64,000 nt of DNA from Diplosphaera chodatii (Eukaryota > Chlorophyta > Trebouxiophyceae > Prasiolales > Stichococcaceae): positions 682,001 to 746,000 of the forward strand of contig JAALGY010000019.1 in NCBI GenBank assembly GCA_032358165.1. The letters run 5' to 3'. Under the pieces are notes generated by a model. That model was not told the DNA's origin, made no database searches, and saw nothing but the letters and a program-made list of their open reading frames with translations. Shown here piece by piece: positions 35,981 through 49,700 of this stretch (the first letter of the stretch is position 1; every line of letters begins with the position of its first letter). The position numbers and the translations under genes were made by a program.

Positions 35981-36591
35981 CGCTGCAGTGCCAGGTGGAC
36001 TGGTTTGACACTCAAACGGTGGTGCCAGTTATGATCCGATGCTGAACTGCTGACAATCGAGACAGATAAGGGCCTCGGAGCAAGTCCGAGAGCGAATGTC
36101 ACCAAATGAAAGGCTGATGCACGATGAGCCGACGCGGCGACGCCCCATCGGGTGACAGAGCACGCGTGATGCGGGTTAGTCATGACTGAGGGAGGGTTTG
36201 GGTGTCTGTCAGACAGGAAGTCTCAGGGCAATTACATACAGCACGTGTCGATGACTCCCAGCAAACTTTTCGACGCCCCCGGGGAAAAAGTTCTGCGGCA
36301 GACCGCTGGTAGTTCTACGGCTGCCGGGCGTCGCGGCCATTGTGCACACTTGCAGCGCGATCAGTTTGGCGGCGCCGCCGTATCTGGGGTCGCACAGGCG
36401 ACAGCAGGCAAGTCAGTGGGCCTGCGACCTGCAAGGGGCCGAACTCTGCATGTGCTTTGTCCCTGCCCAACAGCTGCGGCAGCCGGCCTTTGTGGCCCGT
36501 GCACGTCACCGTTGTGGCTTCCTGTGCTCCTCATCCGCCCTGGCTGATCAGCGTACCGCTTTGCTGCAGGCGCGGCAGCTCTTCAACCAGC
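35981..36591. promoter_or_regulatory. divergent intergenic region, CRAL-TRIO / KUP, with an upstream ORF
   Basis: Promoter region for both genes, about 610 bp. On the plus strand an ATG-initiated frame (36182-36547, 121 codons, MTEGGFGCLSDRKSQGNYIQ at its start) ends 44 nt before the KUP ATG and is in another frame. It may be an upstream ORF in the KUP leader, an unspliced 5' exon, or chance. Confidence 0.4.
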
Positions 36592-39500
36592 ATGGCCGAC
36601 GATTCGGGTGCTGAGCCTGGAGGTTGTGAAGCTACCACGGAGGGCGGTATAACGCAGCGGCGCCCCAAGGCGCCTGCGGAGACTCGCCTGGCAGCAGACA
36701 CGGACATCGAGGCGCAGCAGCAGCCGCGGACCAAGGTCCGGAGGCCTGCCAGCGAGATTGACCTGCGCACCTGATGTATGGTGTCTTCCCAGCCTGCAGG
36801 GCAAAAGTAGCCTTTTACATGATGTGTAAAGAAAAGCTGCCTTGAGCGCCTCATGTTCAGTGTGCAATCGTTTTCATGTGTGTACCGAGGTTCAAATGTG
36901 CATCTCTGTACATGCCACTCATACTGCTGCCTGCCGCATGCTGCAGAAAGGCCAGGCGGCATGGACGCTGTGGCTGGCTTTCGGTACCCTGGGCGTCGTG
37001 TATGTAAGTGTGCCACCACAGGGGACAGCGTACTGCCACTGCTCCTTGCCTCATGGCTCACCGCCACATATGGTGCCCAGAAAGCTGTGTGCCTCGGGCA
37101 CTGCAGGGCGATGTGGGCACCTCGCCCCTGTACGTGTTCGCCTCCATCTTCACCGCTCCGCCGTCCGAGGCCGACCTCGTGGGGGCCACCTCCCTGGTCG
37201 TCTGGAGCATCACGGCGCTGGTCCTGATCAAGTACGCCATCATCGTCCTGCGGGCCGATGATCATGGGCAAGGTGAGATGCGCACGGACCATGTTCAAGA
37301 GAGCTAGCACACAGCTGCACGGTGCAGAAGCACATACTAGTGAGGGTTGTCGACTGTTGTTGCACGTACACTTTGGGCAGCTAAGCTCCCGTCGCAGCGT
37401 GTGACATGGTGTGCTGCTGGCTTCTGCACCAGGCGGCACCTTCGCGTTATACGCGCAGCTGCGCCGGCAGGGCACCAAGGCCGCCCGCGGGGCCACAAAG
37501 GACGGGGAGGAGCGCCGGACGCCGCCTGACTGGCGCCAGCGGCTCATCCAGTCCCGCAGGGCGCAGAACGTGCTCCGGGTTCTGGTAGTGCTGGGCGTCG
37601 GCGCCATCATGGGCGATGGCGTCCTGACTCCGGTGTGATTAGCAAATTAGCATGGCGTGTCACAGGCGCCATGTCACACCTATGTGCTGGCATACCCCCT
37701 GCAACGTGTTGGCGAAGGACAACTCAGCTGGCCACATACATGATCAACATTGCCAGGGTGCTGACCTGCTGACCAGTGGCGCTGTTCCTGGCTGCAGGCG
37801 GTCAGTGTTGTGTCGGCATGTGAGGGCCTCACCGTTGCGACCTCGTCCATCAGCCGCCGTGCGTGAAACCACATGATCCCTGCGTAGTTGCTGGACACTC
37901 GACATTGCTGTCTGTGTCTCCGATGTGTCCTTTGGGTTTTCAGCACTGTCTGGCTGTCTACATGCAGAGACAATCGTGGGCATCTCCGTCGGAATCCTGG
38001 TTGCACTGTTCCTGCTTCAGCGCTCAGGAACCGCCAAGATTGGCGTCCTCTTTTCGCCCATCGCATGTGTCTGGTGAGAGGCTGGTGGATGTCAGATAAG
38101 TCTGCAGTCTGGGCTCTGCAGCTCTCTGCTGCCATTGTCTCTGCCATTGTCTCTAAACTCAGCAGTGATGACATGCAGGTTCGGCGCAAATTTTGCCATT
38201 GGCATGTACAACATCTTCAAGTGAGGTCGTTGTGCTTGCTGAGGGTCATGTATGTTGCAAGTCTGTCACGACTCCTGACGTGGTGCTGCGGGTAACGTCT
38301 GAGGCTCAGCTGCCAGTACCTGCTCTGCAGGTACAACCCAGCCATGTTTAAGGTGCGCTGAGTATGAAAGGACATGGCCGTGGGCTTGAGCTGCCGCAAC
38401 TGTCCACCTGTGCCCACCATGTCATCATCAGTTCTGCACCTTGATATGCAGGCCCTGTCGCCGCACTACCTTTTCACCTACCTTGCAAGAAATGGCAAGG
38501 TCGGCTGGGAAAGCCTTGCCGGCGCTCTGCTGGCATTTACAGGTGTGGCCTGAGTGCTTGTAGCCTGGTCCGCTTTGGCATGCACCTGGATAGCACCGCA
38601 ATCTGGCAAGAGGCATACCTGGGATGGCGTTCGTAGGTTGCGAGGCACTCTTTGCCGATCTTGGGCATTTCAATCGCCACGCAGTTCAGGTGTCCACCTG
38701 GCTCTCCCAGCATTGCGGCACCACAAAGCTTTAGCATTGATGCTGGCATTGGTGCCACTGACTTGTGATGTTGCAGCAAGCCTGCACCTGTGTGCAAGTC
38801 ATGACCATGTTGCGCATTTGCTCAGATCGCCTTCATTTGCATCGTCTACCCCTCTCTGCTGGTGACCTACATAGGCCAAGCCTCGTATCTGTCGGTGAGC
38901 TACCAGGAATTCCTTGCAAGAATGTTTACAGTGACTGCACTGGCTTGTTGCTGTTGTTCATATGGTTTTGTCCCGTCAGGCTTATCATATTGCCGCAATG
39001 GCCTTCTGTGGGTGTGCAGGCATTCCCAGAAAACGTTAGCCAGACCTACTACAAGGCGCTCCCCGGCTGGTGTGTATGTTGGGTGATGCTGGTTGGTCGG
39101 ACAGCATCGGTACTCTGATACATGGCATGCACCACCAACCAAATTGATGTGACATTGTGTCCGCAGGACATTTTGGCCCATGTTTGTTGTAGCAACAGGT
39201 GTGTGTCGTGTCGTGACTTTCGTGCGCACACCCTGTGCGTTTCATGGCAACCTGACGACATACGCGTGTGTGGGTGGCTTCCAATGAAGTTAGTGCCTGC
39301 TTGCTGGTTCTCCTGCAGCCACGGCCATCGTCGCGTCTCAGGCCATGATCTCGGCCAGCTTCCAGATCGTGAAGCAGGCGATTGCGCAGAACTTCTTCCC
39401 AAGATTCAACATCCGGCACACAAACAAGAAGCACGAAGGCCAAATCTACATCGCGGTGTGTACATGTGTACATCTCTGTCACCACGTAAAATGTTAGACT

Positions 39501-42500
39501 GACGATCTATAGATCCATTGTGTTTGCTCTCCTGAGCTGCTGCTGCATGCTGTAGGTGGTCAACTGGACGCTGATGACACTCACCATCATCGTGGTGGCC
39601 ACCTTCCAGACATCTGTCAAGCTCGGCCGCGCCTATGGTGAAGCTGCAGCATGCAATGGAGTTTTCACGTGGTGACCTGCATGGTGTCGACCTGGGCAGC
39701 TCCCTGCTGCCATGTACATGCATGTTCACGTTTGTGCCTTTGTCTGCGCAGGCATTGCTGTCATCTTCGACATGGTGCTGACGACACACTTTCTGACGCT
39801 GCTGATGATCACCGTGTGGCGCAAGCACCTGATCTTCCCTGCCGCATTCTACACCGTGTTTGCCGCCATCGAGCTGACCTACGTGTCCTCAGCCGTGAGA
39901 AAGGTGTGCAGCTTGAACGTGCCCGTTTCTTGAGAATGCAAGAGTTGTAGTTGTTACTTTCACGTAAGGCCCCTACCTCGTCTGTCTATGCGACATCGGA
40001 CTGGCCTGCAACGCAATGTGTGCTGTACACAGGTTCCAGAAGGTGGCTGGTTCTCACTGATGATGGCGGGGATCTACGCCTACATCATGCTGCTGTGGTA
40101 CTACGGCTCGTCCCGCAAGAACAAGTGAGCAACCTTGTCGAGGAATGATATGCAAGGATATGCAGGGAACCTGAGAGTCACACAGCAGCCAGGTCAGCAG
40201 CCGTGGTCAGCATACTTTGCCTCTTGTGCCATGCCTTGGACTCAAGCTGTGGGAGGGCATCGCCCCATCACATATGCAACGTCTCCCCTAGCTGCTGTTC
40301 ACGTTTTATCAGCATCAAGCACCTGGGTCCCGCAGGTTCTTCGAGGCCACGAGGCGGCAGCTGGGAGACCTACTGCGCATCCGCCACCCCAAGGCAGGGG
40401 CCATCGCCTCCAAGGCGGAGCCCGCACTTGCCAGCGCCCGCGGCAAGCTGCAGCTGTACGCATCAGACCAACCTCAACAGCAGCATCACAAAGCTGCAGC
40501 GTGACAGTGCATCAGCAAAAGCGAGGAGGCTTCCGGCCCTGCAGTGACCTTGCACTTCTTGCTGTGTAGGGCACCATCAGGTGTGCATGTGAAGCGAACA
40601 CCAGGCGTGGCCATCTTCTACGATGAAAGCATCTATGGCGTTCCACACGCCCTTGTACAGCTGGTGAGACCTGATGCTAGTGCCTTCGCTCCTGCCCATG
40701 CTGTGGTCTGATGTGCATACAGCTGTGTGTTTCGGCCAGCACCGCATCTCAACATTGTCCTGGTGCCCTCGCGCTGTGACGTTTGTCAGTATGCATCGCT
40801 CGCAGCATCCACTACCACTATCGGCATTTACCGCTGCAGGTCACACGGCTGCCGGTGCTGCCAGAGCTGTGCGTGTTCCTGACCAACCGCTTCCTGCCAT
40901 TCCCCGTCATCCTGCAGCAGGTGTGCCTCTTGCATTACACAGTCATACAACTGCTTCGCCGACTGGCAGCTGAAGCAGGAAGGTCACTCGAATGATCTTG
41001 CTGTTCTCACCGACGTTGATACCATGGTGGCATACTAGTACTCAGGCTGCACGCAAACTGTTGTCGATTTGCAGGAGCGCTTCCTGGTGGAGCAGCAGGG
41101 CCTGCCCGGCTTCTTCCACGTCGTGGCGCGCTACGGCTACAACGAGCGCGTGGTGCAGGACGCCACCTTCGTGCAGGTGTGCTTCCCCTGCAGCTACGAG
41201 GCGAGAAGTGGTGTGCTGATTTTGGAAAACGTGTGTGGCCACCTGTTCTGTAGTGAAGGTTGGGCGCGGGGCCTGCTGTCACCAGGGCCCAGGCTGCCCT
41301 GCGCCTGAGCTTGCAGGTTCCAGCAGGGCAGACGTCAGTGTGTTCCAAACCCTGCAGGATCTGCTGAAGGCGGTAATGGCGCTCACCTGCCGCTCGCTGC
41401 GCCTCACCATGGTGGAGTCCGAGGTCCTGAAGGTAGGCATCCATGAATGCCATGGCTGCAGAGCGCGGCCAGCTGGCCAACAAGCCTTTCGATGTCGGCG
41501 GCGCAGGTCACATTGCCAGCTGTCCACATGCATGATGGTAGCAGACAGATTACTTGGCGTAAGTGCAACCGTGTTCATTGGCAACCCAGGCAGAGCAGGC
41601 GGAGGCACTGTCGGACGAGGCGAAGGCACTGGTGGAGGAGCAGGCCGGCAGCCTGTATGGCAAGACGCACAACAGGTCAGGCGTGCTGGCGGCTGTTGTC
41701 TGCCTCAAAGCTGCCATGACCAGTCACAAACCTGCCGGACGCTGCCACTGCCATGTAACTCGGGTCCTGGGCATGAGGACCAGCTGCAGTATAGGTCAGC
41801 CGCACTCATGCAGTGAGCGCGCACACCTGCGCATGACCCCGTGTACCTTCTGCTGCAGCGTGCTGAATGCCGACTCATCGGACCCCCTGTCCGCCTCCAT
41901 GACCGGAATCGACACCGAGCTGCGACGGTGAGCGTGTTGAGGACCAGAATCAAAGCTTTAAAAGGGCAGCCAGAAGCCTTACTTTAACTCGAAGGCAACA
42001 TTGCTGCCAGAGAGTAGCAGCCTCTTATGTGTCCGTGGCGTGTGTGGCCATTCGGCTCTAGATGGCAGACGAACACGCACAGCCGACACCTGTTTGCGTG
42101 CCTGCAGCCGCCAGAAGCGCCGCCCCACCATCCTGAACGCCGAGGGCGCGATCAGCTGGCCGACCCTGGGCGCCGAGGGCGCGCAGGACGACTCGGCCGT
42201 CGCCGCCAAGCCCAAGCCGCTGACCTTCCCCCAGGAGATGGCTCGCTTTGCCGACAAGGCAAGCGTTGAAGACCTGGGAAGATCTGTGGACGATGCAGTT
42301 AACATGATGCACTTACAGCGTCTCTTTGCACTTGCGGCGTCTCGTTGCATCAATTTGACAGGAGGCTACTCCATGAACACCCCGCGCCGATTGCTCTGAT
42401 GCAAGCTGGTGCCGCTGTAACCGTTGTGAGCTTGGCCCAGCCCTGCCTTCCTGAAGTATACCAGCCTTGCCCCAGTACAGCGGCTGAGCATCTGAGCTCC

Positions 42501-43153
42501 CCCGCCCAGGTGGCCCGCATCGTGACGGTCAGCGACCATGCGTCGCCGCTGATCGCGCGCGCCGGCGACCTGGCCGGTGAGCTGGCGCTGGCGGCGGCCG
42601 CGGCGCAGCAGCTGCAGTCCATCACCTTTGTCGTCGGCCGCTCCCACTTGACGTGAGCTACAGCATGTCTGCAGACATATCAAGAGCTGGACTTGAGGCG
42701 CTTTGACCTCTATTTAGCCTGTAACAATGTCGTTATCAACCCTGCCTGGCCCAGGCGGTCAGGGGCCACCGCTGCGTTCTGCAGTGCTGCCGGTGACCTC
42801 GTGTGCAGAGCAGTCGCCGCTTCTCTGCTACTTGGTCATGGGCTGCTCACATGCCGAGCATATCCGAGTTGCAGGACGAAGCCGACGTGGAACCTGGCGA
42901 AGATGTACGGCCTGGACCTGCCCTTCCAGTTCTTCGTGACCAACACGTGCGCTGCTGTCAGCCGACCTTGGCAGCATGCTGAACTCGTGAGCGTGCCATC
43001 TTGAGCTGACAGGCGTCTGCTCCAATGCTATTACCACTGCCTTCTGTTGTCAGCTTGTTCTGCTGTCACATCTGCAGGGGTGAGCCCGCGCACAAGGCAT
43101 TTGGCGTGCCGACCGACAAGGTGCTGGAAGTCGGCCTCATCTACACCATCTGA
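36592..43153 (+). CDS. KUP/HAK/KT-family potassium transporter
   Basis: Proton-coupled high-affinity K+ uptake protein with about 12 membrane helices. After a polar N-terminus ([19 protein letters not shown]) comes the family signature [10 protein letters not shown] joined to [15 protein letters not shown] (36975-37155). Further blocks: [14 protein letters not shown] (37430); [15 protein letters not shown] joined to [37 protein letters not shown] (37980); [17 protein letters not shown] (38640); [20 protein letters not shown] (38830); [20 protein letters not shown] (39330); [20 protein letters not shown] (39760); [20 protein letters not shown] (40060). The cytosolic C-terminal domain includes [20 protein letters not shown] and ends [20 protein letters not shown], the usual KUP end. 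The intron at 42259-42509 appears to be GC-AG (AAG|GCAAGC). Exon 1's donor (AAG|GTCCGG) is weak. Long Ala-rich loops near 42150 and 42550 are unusual. Confidence 0.93.
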
Positions 43154-43740
43154 TGGCACCACTTCGGCCACTGGATGGCTGTGGTACCCTGAGGGCTGCA
43201 GAGGTTGGCTCGCCCGTGCTGCTCTCTCCCAGGCTGCAGCAGCAGCGCTCAAAAGCACGCGGTCAACGACTCCTCCAAAACAAGAGGGGTCAGCAACATT
43301 TTTGGTGAAGCATGCCCCCAGCACAGGCTGGGATAGGAGCTCAAAAAGGTACCACCATCAGGACCATGGTGTGTGCCTGCCTTATTGAGCCCATCCTCAG
43401 GCATACAGACCTATCATTCTGCTGTATGTGTGAGCAAGTCATTGGCTTGGCAGTTGTAGCACAGTAATTTTGTTTCAGCATTGGTACTGAGCAGTATTTT
43501 CAGGGGAATTGCTGGCACCAACTTCTGCAAGCGGATTGTGTTGCATCGGTTGCAAACCAAACCAAGCTGTCGTCACACAAAGCAATCTATCAACAGCAGC
43601 CACACCTCATTGGCAGAGCAAAACCATCCCAACGCTGACATAGCTGGAACCTAGGCTTCGGCAGAGCCCCTAAGACCTTATGCATTGCTTGAACATCGTT
43701 GATGTACATGGTCGTCTCGAAGCATCTGCCCACGCGCTTG
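43154..43740. other. convergent intergenic region, KUP / CHD remodeler
   Basis: Shared 3' region, about 590 bp between stop codons, somewhat richer in A and T near 43430-43600. No TGTAA was seen close to either stop and no gene is recognised. Confidence 0.4.
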
Positions 43741-46700
43741 CTAGCCCCAGGCCTCAAACTCCGCCGCAGCCTGCTCCGCCGATTTGCGCTTGGCTGCACC
43801 GAAGCTGGCTTTCGACGCAGCAGGCACCTGGCAGATCCATCAGGCTCGATCTGAGGGTGGCTTCACACTGCATCTGCTCCAGTCATCGTGCAGCGACATG
43901 CATGATGATGCAAACAACACTGTTCACTCTGGTGGGATCGCTGCATGGAACCACACCTTGTTGCTGCCATATTTGCCTGCAAGGCTGGACTGCTTGCCAG
44001 ACTTTGCGATGCTGGCGGCTTGCACAGTCTTGGCACTGGCGCTGCCGCCATTTGGCAGGTATGCCGGTTCCCCGAGAGGCGATCGCAGAGGCAGCGGCGA
44101 GCCAGACGCCCCTTTGGTTGTCGTCATGGACGGCGGTGTCCTAAAGAAACAAAATGCAGTTACTTGCACGAGTCTTGTGTATTTGTGTCTGCAGCGAGTA
44201 AACAATCACCAATGTCACTGATGCCTGGCCGACAGACCTTGGGCTCCGCGGGGGCTTGGAGCTGGCGCTGTCATGCAGGCTGCGGGGCTTCTGTGGTGCT
44301 GCTGCCACCTCCGCTGACAAACTGGACAAGGGTTTGCTGGGCCTGCCCTTGTGCGCACGCTTGAGTGCCACCTGCTTGGCTTTGTGCTTGCAGCTTCCCC
44401 CGGGACTGCCACCTGCTTTGCCGGCAGCGGCATCGGCTGCCCCGCCGCCCGCTGGCGCTGCTGCTACTGTTACATCTGCGGCCTTTGCTGCAGCTGCGGG
44501 GGCTGGCGCTGCGCTCTTGCTTGACATGCGGGCGCCGATAATGGCGTGTTTTGGCACATACTTTGTACTCCCGAGCTGCCTCCTGACCTTCTCCAGCTGC
44601 GGCACATCGCTCATCCAGGCGTCGCTGTCCGACTCGGAGCCTGATGACAGCACCAGTGCGGCACCACCCTGCAGCACATAAAACCTCTGATAGTCAAAGC
44701 ACAGTGTCAATCCTGAAAGATCGCCAGAGTCACGGCCAGATTTTGGGACGAAAAAGCTTTACAACCTACACGGAGTCAGTGTTGGACATTGTCAATGTAT
44801 GCAAAAAATGCAGCAGGTGCCCAACTTGAAGGCGACTCACTGTGGGTGTGGTATCTGCGCCATTGGCCGGGCGCAGCGCCGAGTCGGGGCTGCTGGGCGG
44901 GGTGGTGGCCGCCGATCCGGACGGGCGGCCGGCATTGGCGCCCGACATGACGATGCTGGGCGACTGCGCGGCGTAGTTGACCTGCCGCCGTGCGCGCTTC
45001 CCGCGTCCGGCCGCATCCAGCTGCACAGGGCATGCGTGCAGCGTCAGGAGACCACACAGCACGTCTGCCAACGACAGGGTGTATCAGTTGATGGGAATGA
45101 CATGTTGCCGGTTCGCAGCAAGCTTATGAGGTGGCAAACAACTGATCGTGAACGCTCAGCGGTTGATGCTGGTGGGCTTTCTCCACCTAATACAGGCGCA
45201 TCGAGCCTTATAGATAGGGCCTCCAGCAACATGTTTGTCATAGGCTGAGCTCCACACCTTGGCCTGATCCAGCATTGCCGCGCGCTCTGCCAGCAGCTGC
45301 AGCATGCGCGCCTCCTCGGCGGCATGGCGGGCGGTTGCTGCCCCATCGTCGGCGCCCTGGCTGGTCGCCGCAGCGCCAACTGCCGTCACCGCCTGCGCCG
45401 CCATCTCCTGCACCTTGCCCTGGCCCACCTGCAGGGCAACAACGCCAACTATTTGCTGCCGGCAGATTGGAGCAGGACAGTGTGCATGTTGCAAGCTGCG
45501 GGCAGAAGAGTGGGGCTGCCAGCGGCATATGTTTCGGCCGCAAACCGCTGCTCTTAGCTCATCGAGGGCTCAGCAGCGGGGCTGACCTCGCCCAGCAGCT
45601 CGTCGGCGCAGTACGCCTCGTCGCCGGGCTGCAGCTCGGAGCGGTCCAGCAGCCGCGCCAGGTCCGCGTCGCTGATGACCTCCGCCTCGCCGGTGTCGCC
45701 GTCCGCGCCCACCATGAGGTTGGCAGCATCTGTGGTGGCGGCACAGACAAGTGTTGTCGGCACGCTTCAGTGTCGTGTGCAGAGGCTGCATATCAGTGCT
45801 GCATGGCAGTGTGCTGTTGTCACCAAAGCACAGCACCAATCGAGACCAGGGCCAGACCAGCAGGGACTCGGGCGGCCCGTGCAGCTGTGATTGCTTGCTC
45901 TAAGGCGCCGGTGGCACCCAACACACCGTGCGTGAGGCAGGCACGCAGCTCGGCGGGACTGAACTCAGCGCCGGCGCCGCGGCCCATGTGGGCGCACACC
46001 ACCGCCTCCAGCTTCCGCTTCTTGGCGGCGTTCGCCAGGATGCGCTCCTCCACCGTGGCCGCCGAAAACAGCTGCACAACAGCAACGCCAGCATGTCCAC
46101 CATGCTCCCGTGTCTGAAATTGAAGTTGAAAGGACTGACGGTATCACCTTGCACCGTCATTCTACCCTGCCACACCGCAGCTGCACCTGGTACACCATGA
46201 CCGTCTGCTGCTGGCCCAAGCGGTGCGCCCGGCCCTCCGCCTGCAAGTGGACGTGGCACCGAATAATGTGGGTGATGGTGAAACCTGTAGTGCTGCGATC
46301 GGAGACAGTATGCATGTCTTCCATGCAAGGTCTGCAAGGCCCACCTGGAGGTCGGCAAAGGGGTTGAAGTCGGAGTCGAAGATGATGATGGTATCTAGGG
46401 CGGCAGAACACAGCCCCGTTCAGTACCCGAGCGCGCTGCACCATGTTGGTGTTGCAAAGTTGACTATCAGCCAGTTGAGCAACACGCATAAGCACACCTG
46501 CGCTCTGCAGGTTGATGCCTAATCCGCCAGCCCGTGTTGACATCAGGAACACGCTGACCTCGCACCTAGGGAGATGCGCAGGAGGTGTGGTGGCCCTGGT
46601 TGAATGTGGCACAGCATGGTACTGCAGGGCAAATGCTGGGTGCTGAGCTCAGCTGACCCACCCTGGGTCATTGAACAGGTCGATCTGGCGCTGCCGCTCC

Positions 46701-49700
46701 TGTATCTGTGTGTCGCCATCAAGCCTGAAGTATGGGATGACAGGCCCTGCCTCTTCAACGCCCTCCTCAGCCCGTACCCTGCAAGCCAGTGCAAGTGCTG
46801 AGGCATGTACAGCAATAGCAGCAAGGACTGGCAGGCTCTTGCTGATAGATATGGCATGTTTCGGAGACACAAATGGTAGATTTAAGCTCACTTCTGCAAG
46901 CGTTCTGGCAGGGCATCACGGTGCGGGAAGTCGAACAGCATGTCCTGCATCGAGACACGGCATGATACATGGTGCATGTGACATGGACACATGATGCCAA
47001 CGGTTTGACGGCTGTCAGCGCATACAGCAGCTTGTCAACTTGAAGCCAGTTGCACACGGGGCGCATGTTCATGCAGCAGCAGCATCAGATAAGCACAGCA
47101 CACCTCCAGCAGAGTCAGCACGCCCTTCAGCTGGCTGAAGATGAGCACACGGTGACCATTTGCCAGCAGCTTTGGCAGCATCGCCGCCAGCATGGCCATC
47201 TTGCCACTGCATGCGACCAGCAGCCGCGCCGCTTCCTCCTCCTGCAGCCCTGGCGGCTCCTGGCCCTGTGGCGATGAAACGCATATCAGTCCAAAGGTCA
47301 CAGGCATCCAAGTACCTGCATGCTTGAACTGTCCGTATATGCGCACAGCTGCAGCTCATGAGCATGCAGATTTGATAGCGTTGGCAGCCGACCTGTCGAT
47401 AGGACGGGCATGCGGGCGCAGGCTGGTGTGGTAAGGTGCATGAGGCATGCAGGTCATGGAAACGTTGAGTTGATGTTGGGAGGCACCTCGAACAGGAAGG
47501 GGTGGTCGCAGGCCTTGCGCAGGTTCATGAGCACATTGTTGAGGCTGTTCTTGGAGCTGCCCGTAGCGCGGCTGTTGATTGCAGCAAAGTTGCGCGCCAG
47601 GATGTCGACATACAGCTGACGTTGCAATGGACTCAACCGGCACGCAACCTTCCGCGTGATCTGCAGCAGCCAGGTACCCGCCATGCTGTTTTCATTATGT
47701 GGCACATGCAACACACACAAATTGCAAATGACCTGCGCTTTATACGACTGCTGGTCACGGCTGGTACCTTTGGCGGCAGCTCCTTGCTGAGGCTGGCGAC
47801 ATTGTGCTTCAGGCGCCGCAGCATACGCGGAGCCTACATCGACAGCATACATTGACTTCATGCTTTCACATCTACACATCTATACCCGTTCGTCGACTCA
47901 TTAACAGCAGCTCGGTGTCAGCATTGGCAGTCAGTCACAGGCCCCCTTACCAAAAACGAGTGCAGCTTTCGTGCATAAGCTGCTGGATCTTGTACACCCT
48001 CCTCCCCGCCATCACCATCAACTGTATCGTCACGTAAGCAACAGCAGTCATGAGTGTCGATACAAGGCATGCAAGCACAGGTAGGCGCATCCTGATATGG
48101 TGGTTGCAGAGTCCGTACTGACCTTGCTGGGCAGTGGTGGCGCCTGCATGACTGGTCAGCCCTGCCGGATCAGGCGATGCCTCGACCAGGCGCTCGATGT
48201 CTGCGGCCCGGACCTGCAGCAATGGCATACGCGGTGAGCACACCAGAGCAAAGCTGCACCTAACATGTATATGCGGCAATACATTGGATGTCGGCAGCAG
48301 CACCATGGCCTAGCACGACTCATAGCTGCAATGTCAGAATGCATGACATATAGATACGGACCTCCTCCAGGAATGCCAGCAGGCAGTACAGCTCGTTGAG
48401 CTCATTCTGCAGCGGAGTGCCTGTCATGATGCACCGCCAATTCGCCTATAGCAAGGATGTAAGCACGATGTGAATTTTATACCACGTCGTAGGTGCAGGA
48501 CGGGACATGACGTTTGACAAGTGATGAATGCCAGCGTTGCAGCAACTCCCGGTCGCGCACTCACCGACAGGGTTGACAGGGTGTTTGACACCTGTAAAGA
48601 ACCAAAGCAACCTTATTGACAAGCATGCCTTTGCAGATGAAGCTAGCTTCAGGCTTGGGTTTGCTACAAGATAAGAGATCTTCTAAGATACCTGACTGGT
48701 CTCCGACTTCAGGCGGTGGCCCTCATCAATAATCTGTGCCGACCATGAGAACTTGCGCAGCAGCTTGTGATCCTGCAGATGGCAAAGCACATTTGTCTGA
48801 GCTGTCAGTTTGTCTCCAATTGATCAGGTGCACAACATTTGGTGGACGGTAAGGAGCTGGTGCTTGGGCTGTGCGGCCGAGCTCGTAATGCTCTGGCGCA
48901 ACGTGCGCCAAGCTGACCTTGCTGGCAAGCTCGAAGGTCGTCAGCAGGATGTGGAAACGGGGCACCAGGCCCAGCGTCCGTGGCTGCCTGCCCCGGGCCT
49001 CCGCCTCAGCAACCTCCTCGGGATCCTCCGCCATCTCGTACCTGCCAATCGAGCAATGTGCAGCCTCACATTTGGGAGCAGGACGCGCTGCACATCGCAT
49101 GGCTGCACAGCGTCAAAGCATCATGCGCACGATACGCAGACTTGCGCATATGCTGCACCAACCCGCTGCTCACCTCTGAATGATGTCGCGTGCGCCCTGC
49201 CCACCGATGTATGGCAGCACTGCCAGACCAGGGGCCCACTTGGCCAGCTCCCGCTCCCATGAGCCAATCCTGTTCATTGAATACTCTCCTTGGGTTCGAC
49301 CATTGCCATATGCGGTCATTGGTCTGGTCCAACGAGTCTGCTTTGTGGTGAGTCCACGACCAGACATGCATGCATTCGTGTTATGTGATTTACGTGGACA
49401 GTGGTGCGACAATCAGCGCTGGCCCCGCAGTGAGGTTCTCGCGCTCTGCCGCTGCCAGAAGAGTTGCTGCCTGCATATGTCGACAAGAGCACCTGCTAAG
49501 GAAGCGCTTGGTGCTGTGTCATATTCCTACTGACTGCAAACAAAGTGTCTCAGAATGACGCCAGAGCTCCTCTGCACCTGGATGGTCTTGCCAAGTCCCA
49601 TCTCATCTCCCAGAATCACATTCTGCCGCTCCTGGAGCTTGCCCAGCAGCCAGTTCACACCTGTTGCGCAACACAGCAGCTCAAGGTGTCAGTCCGTACA

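Noticed and set aside
36531..37610. 359-codon minus-strand ORF
   Set aside because: Antisense to the KUP N-terminal exons and introns. It has no recognisable motif; the plus strand carries the conserved transporter signature.
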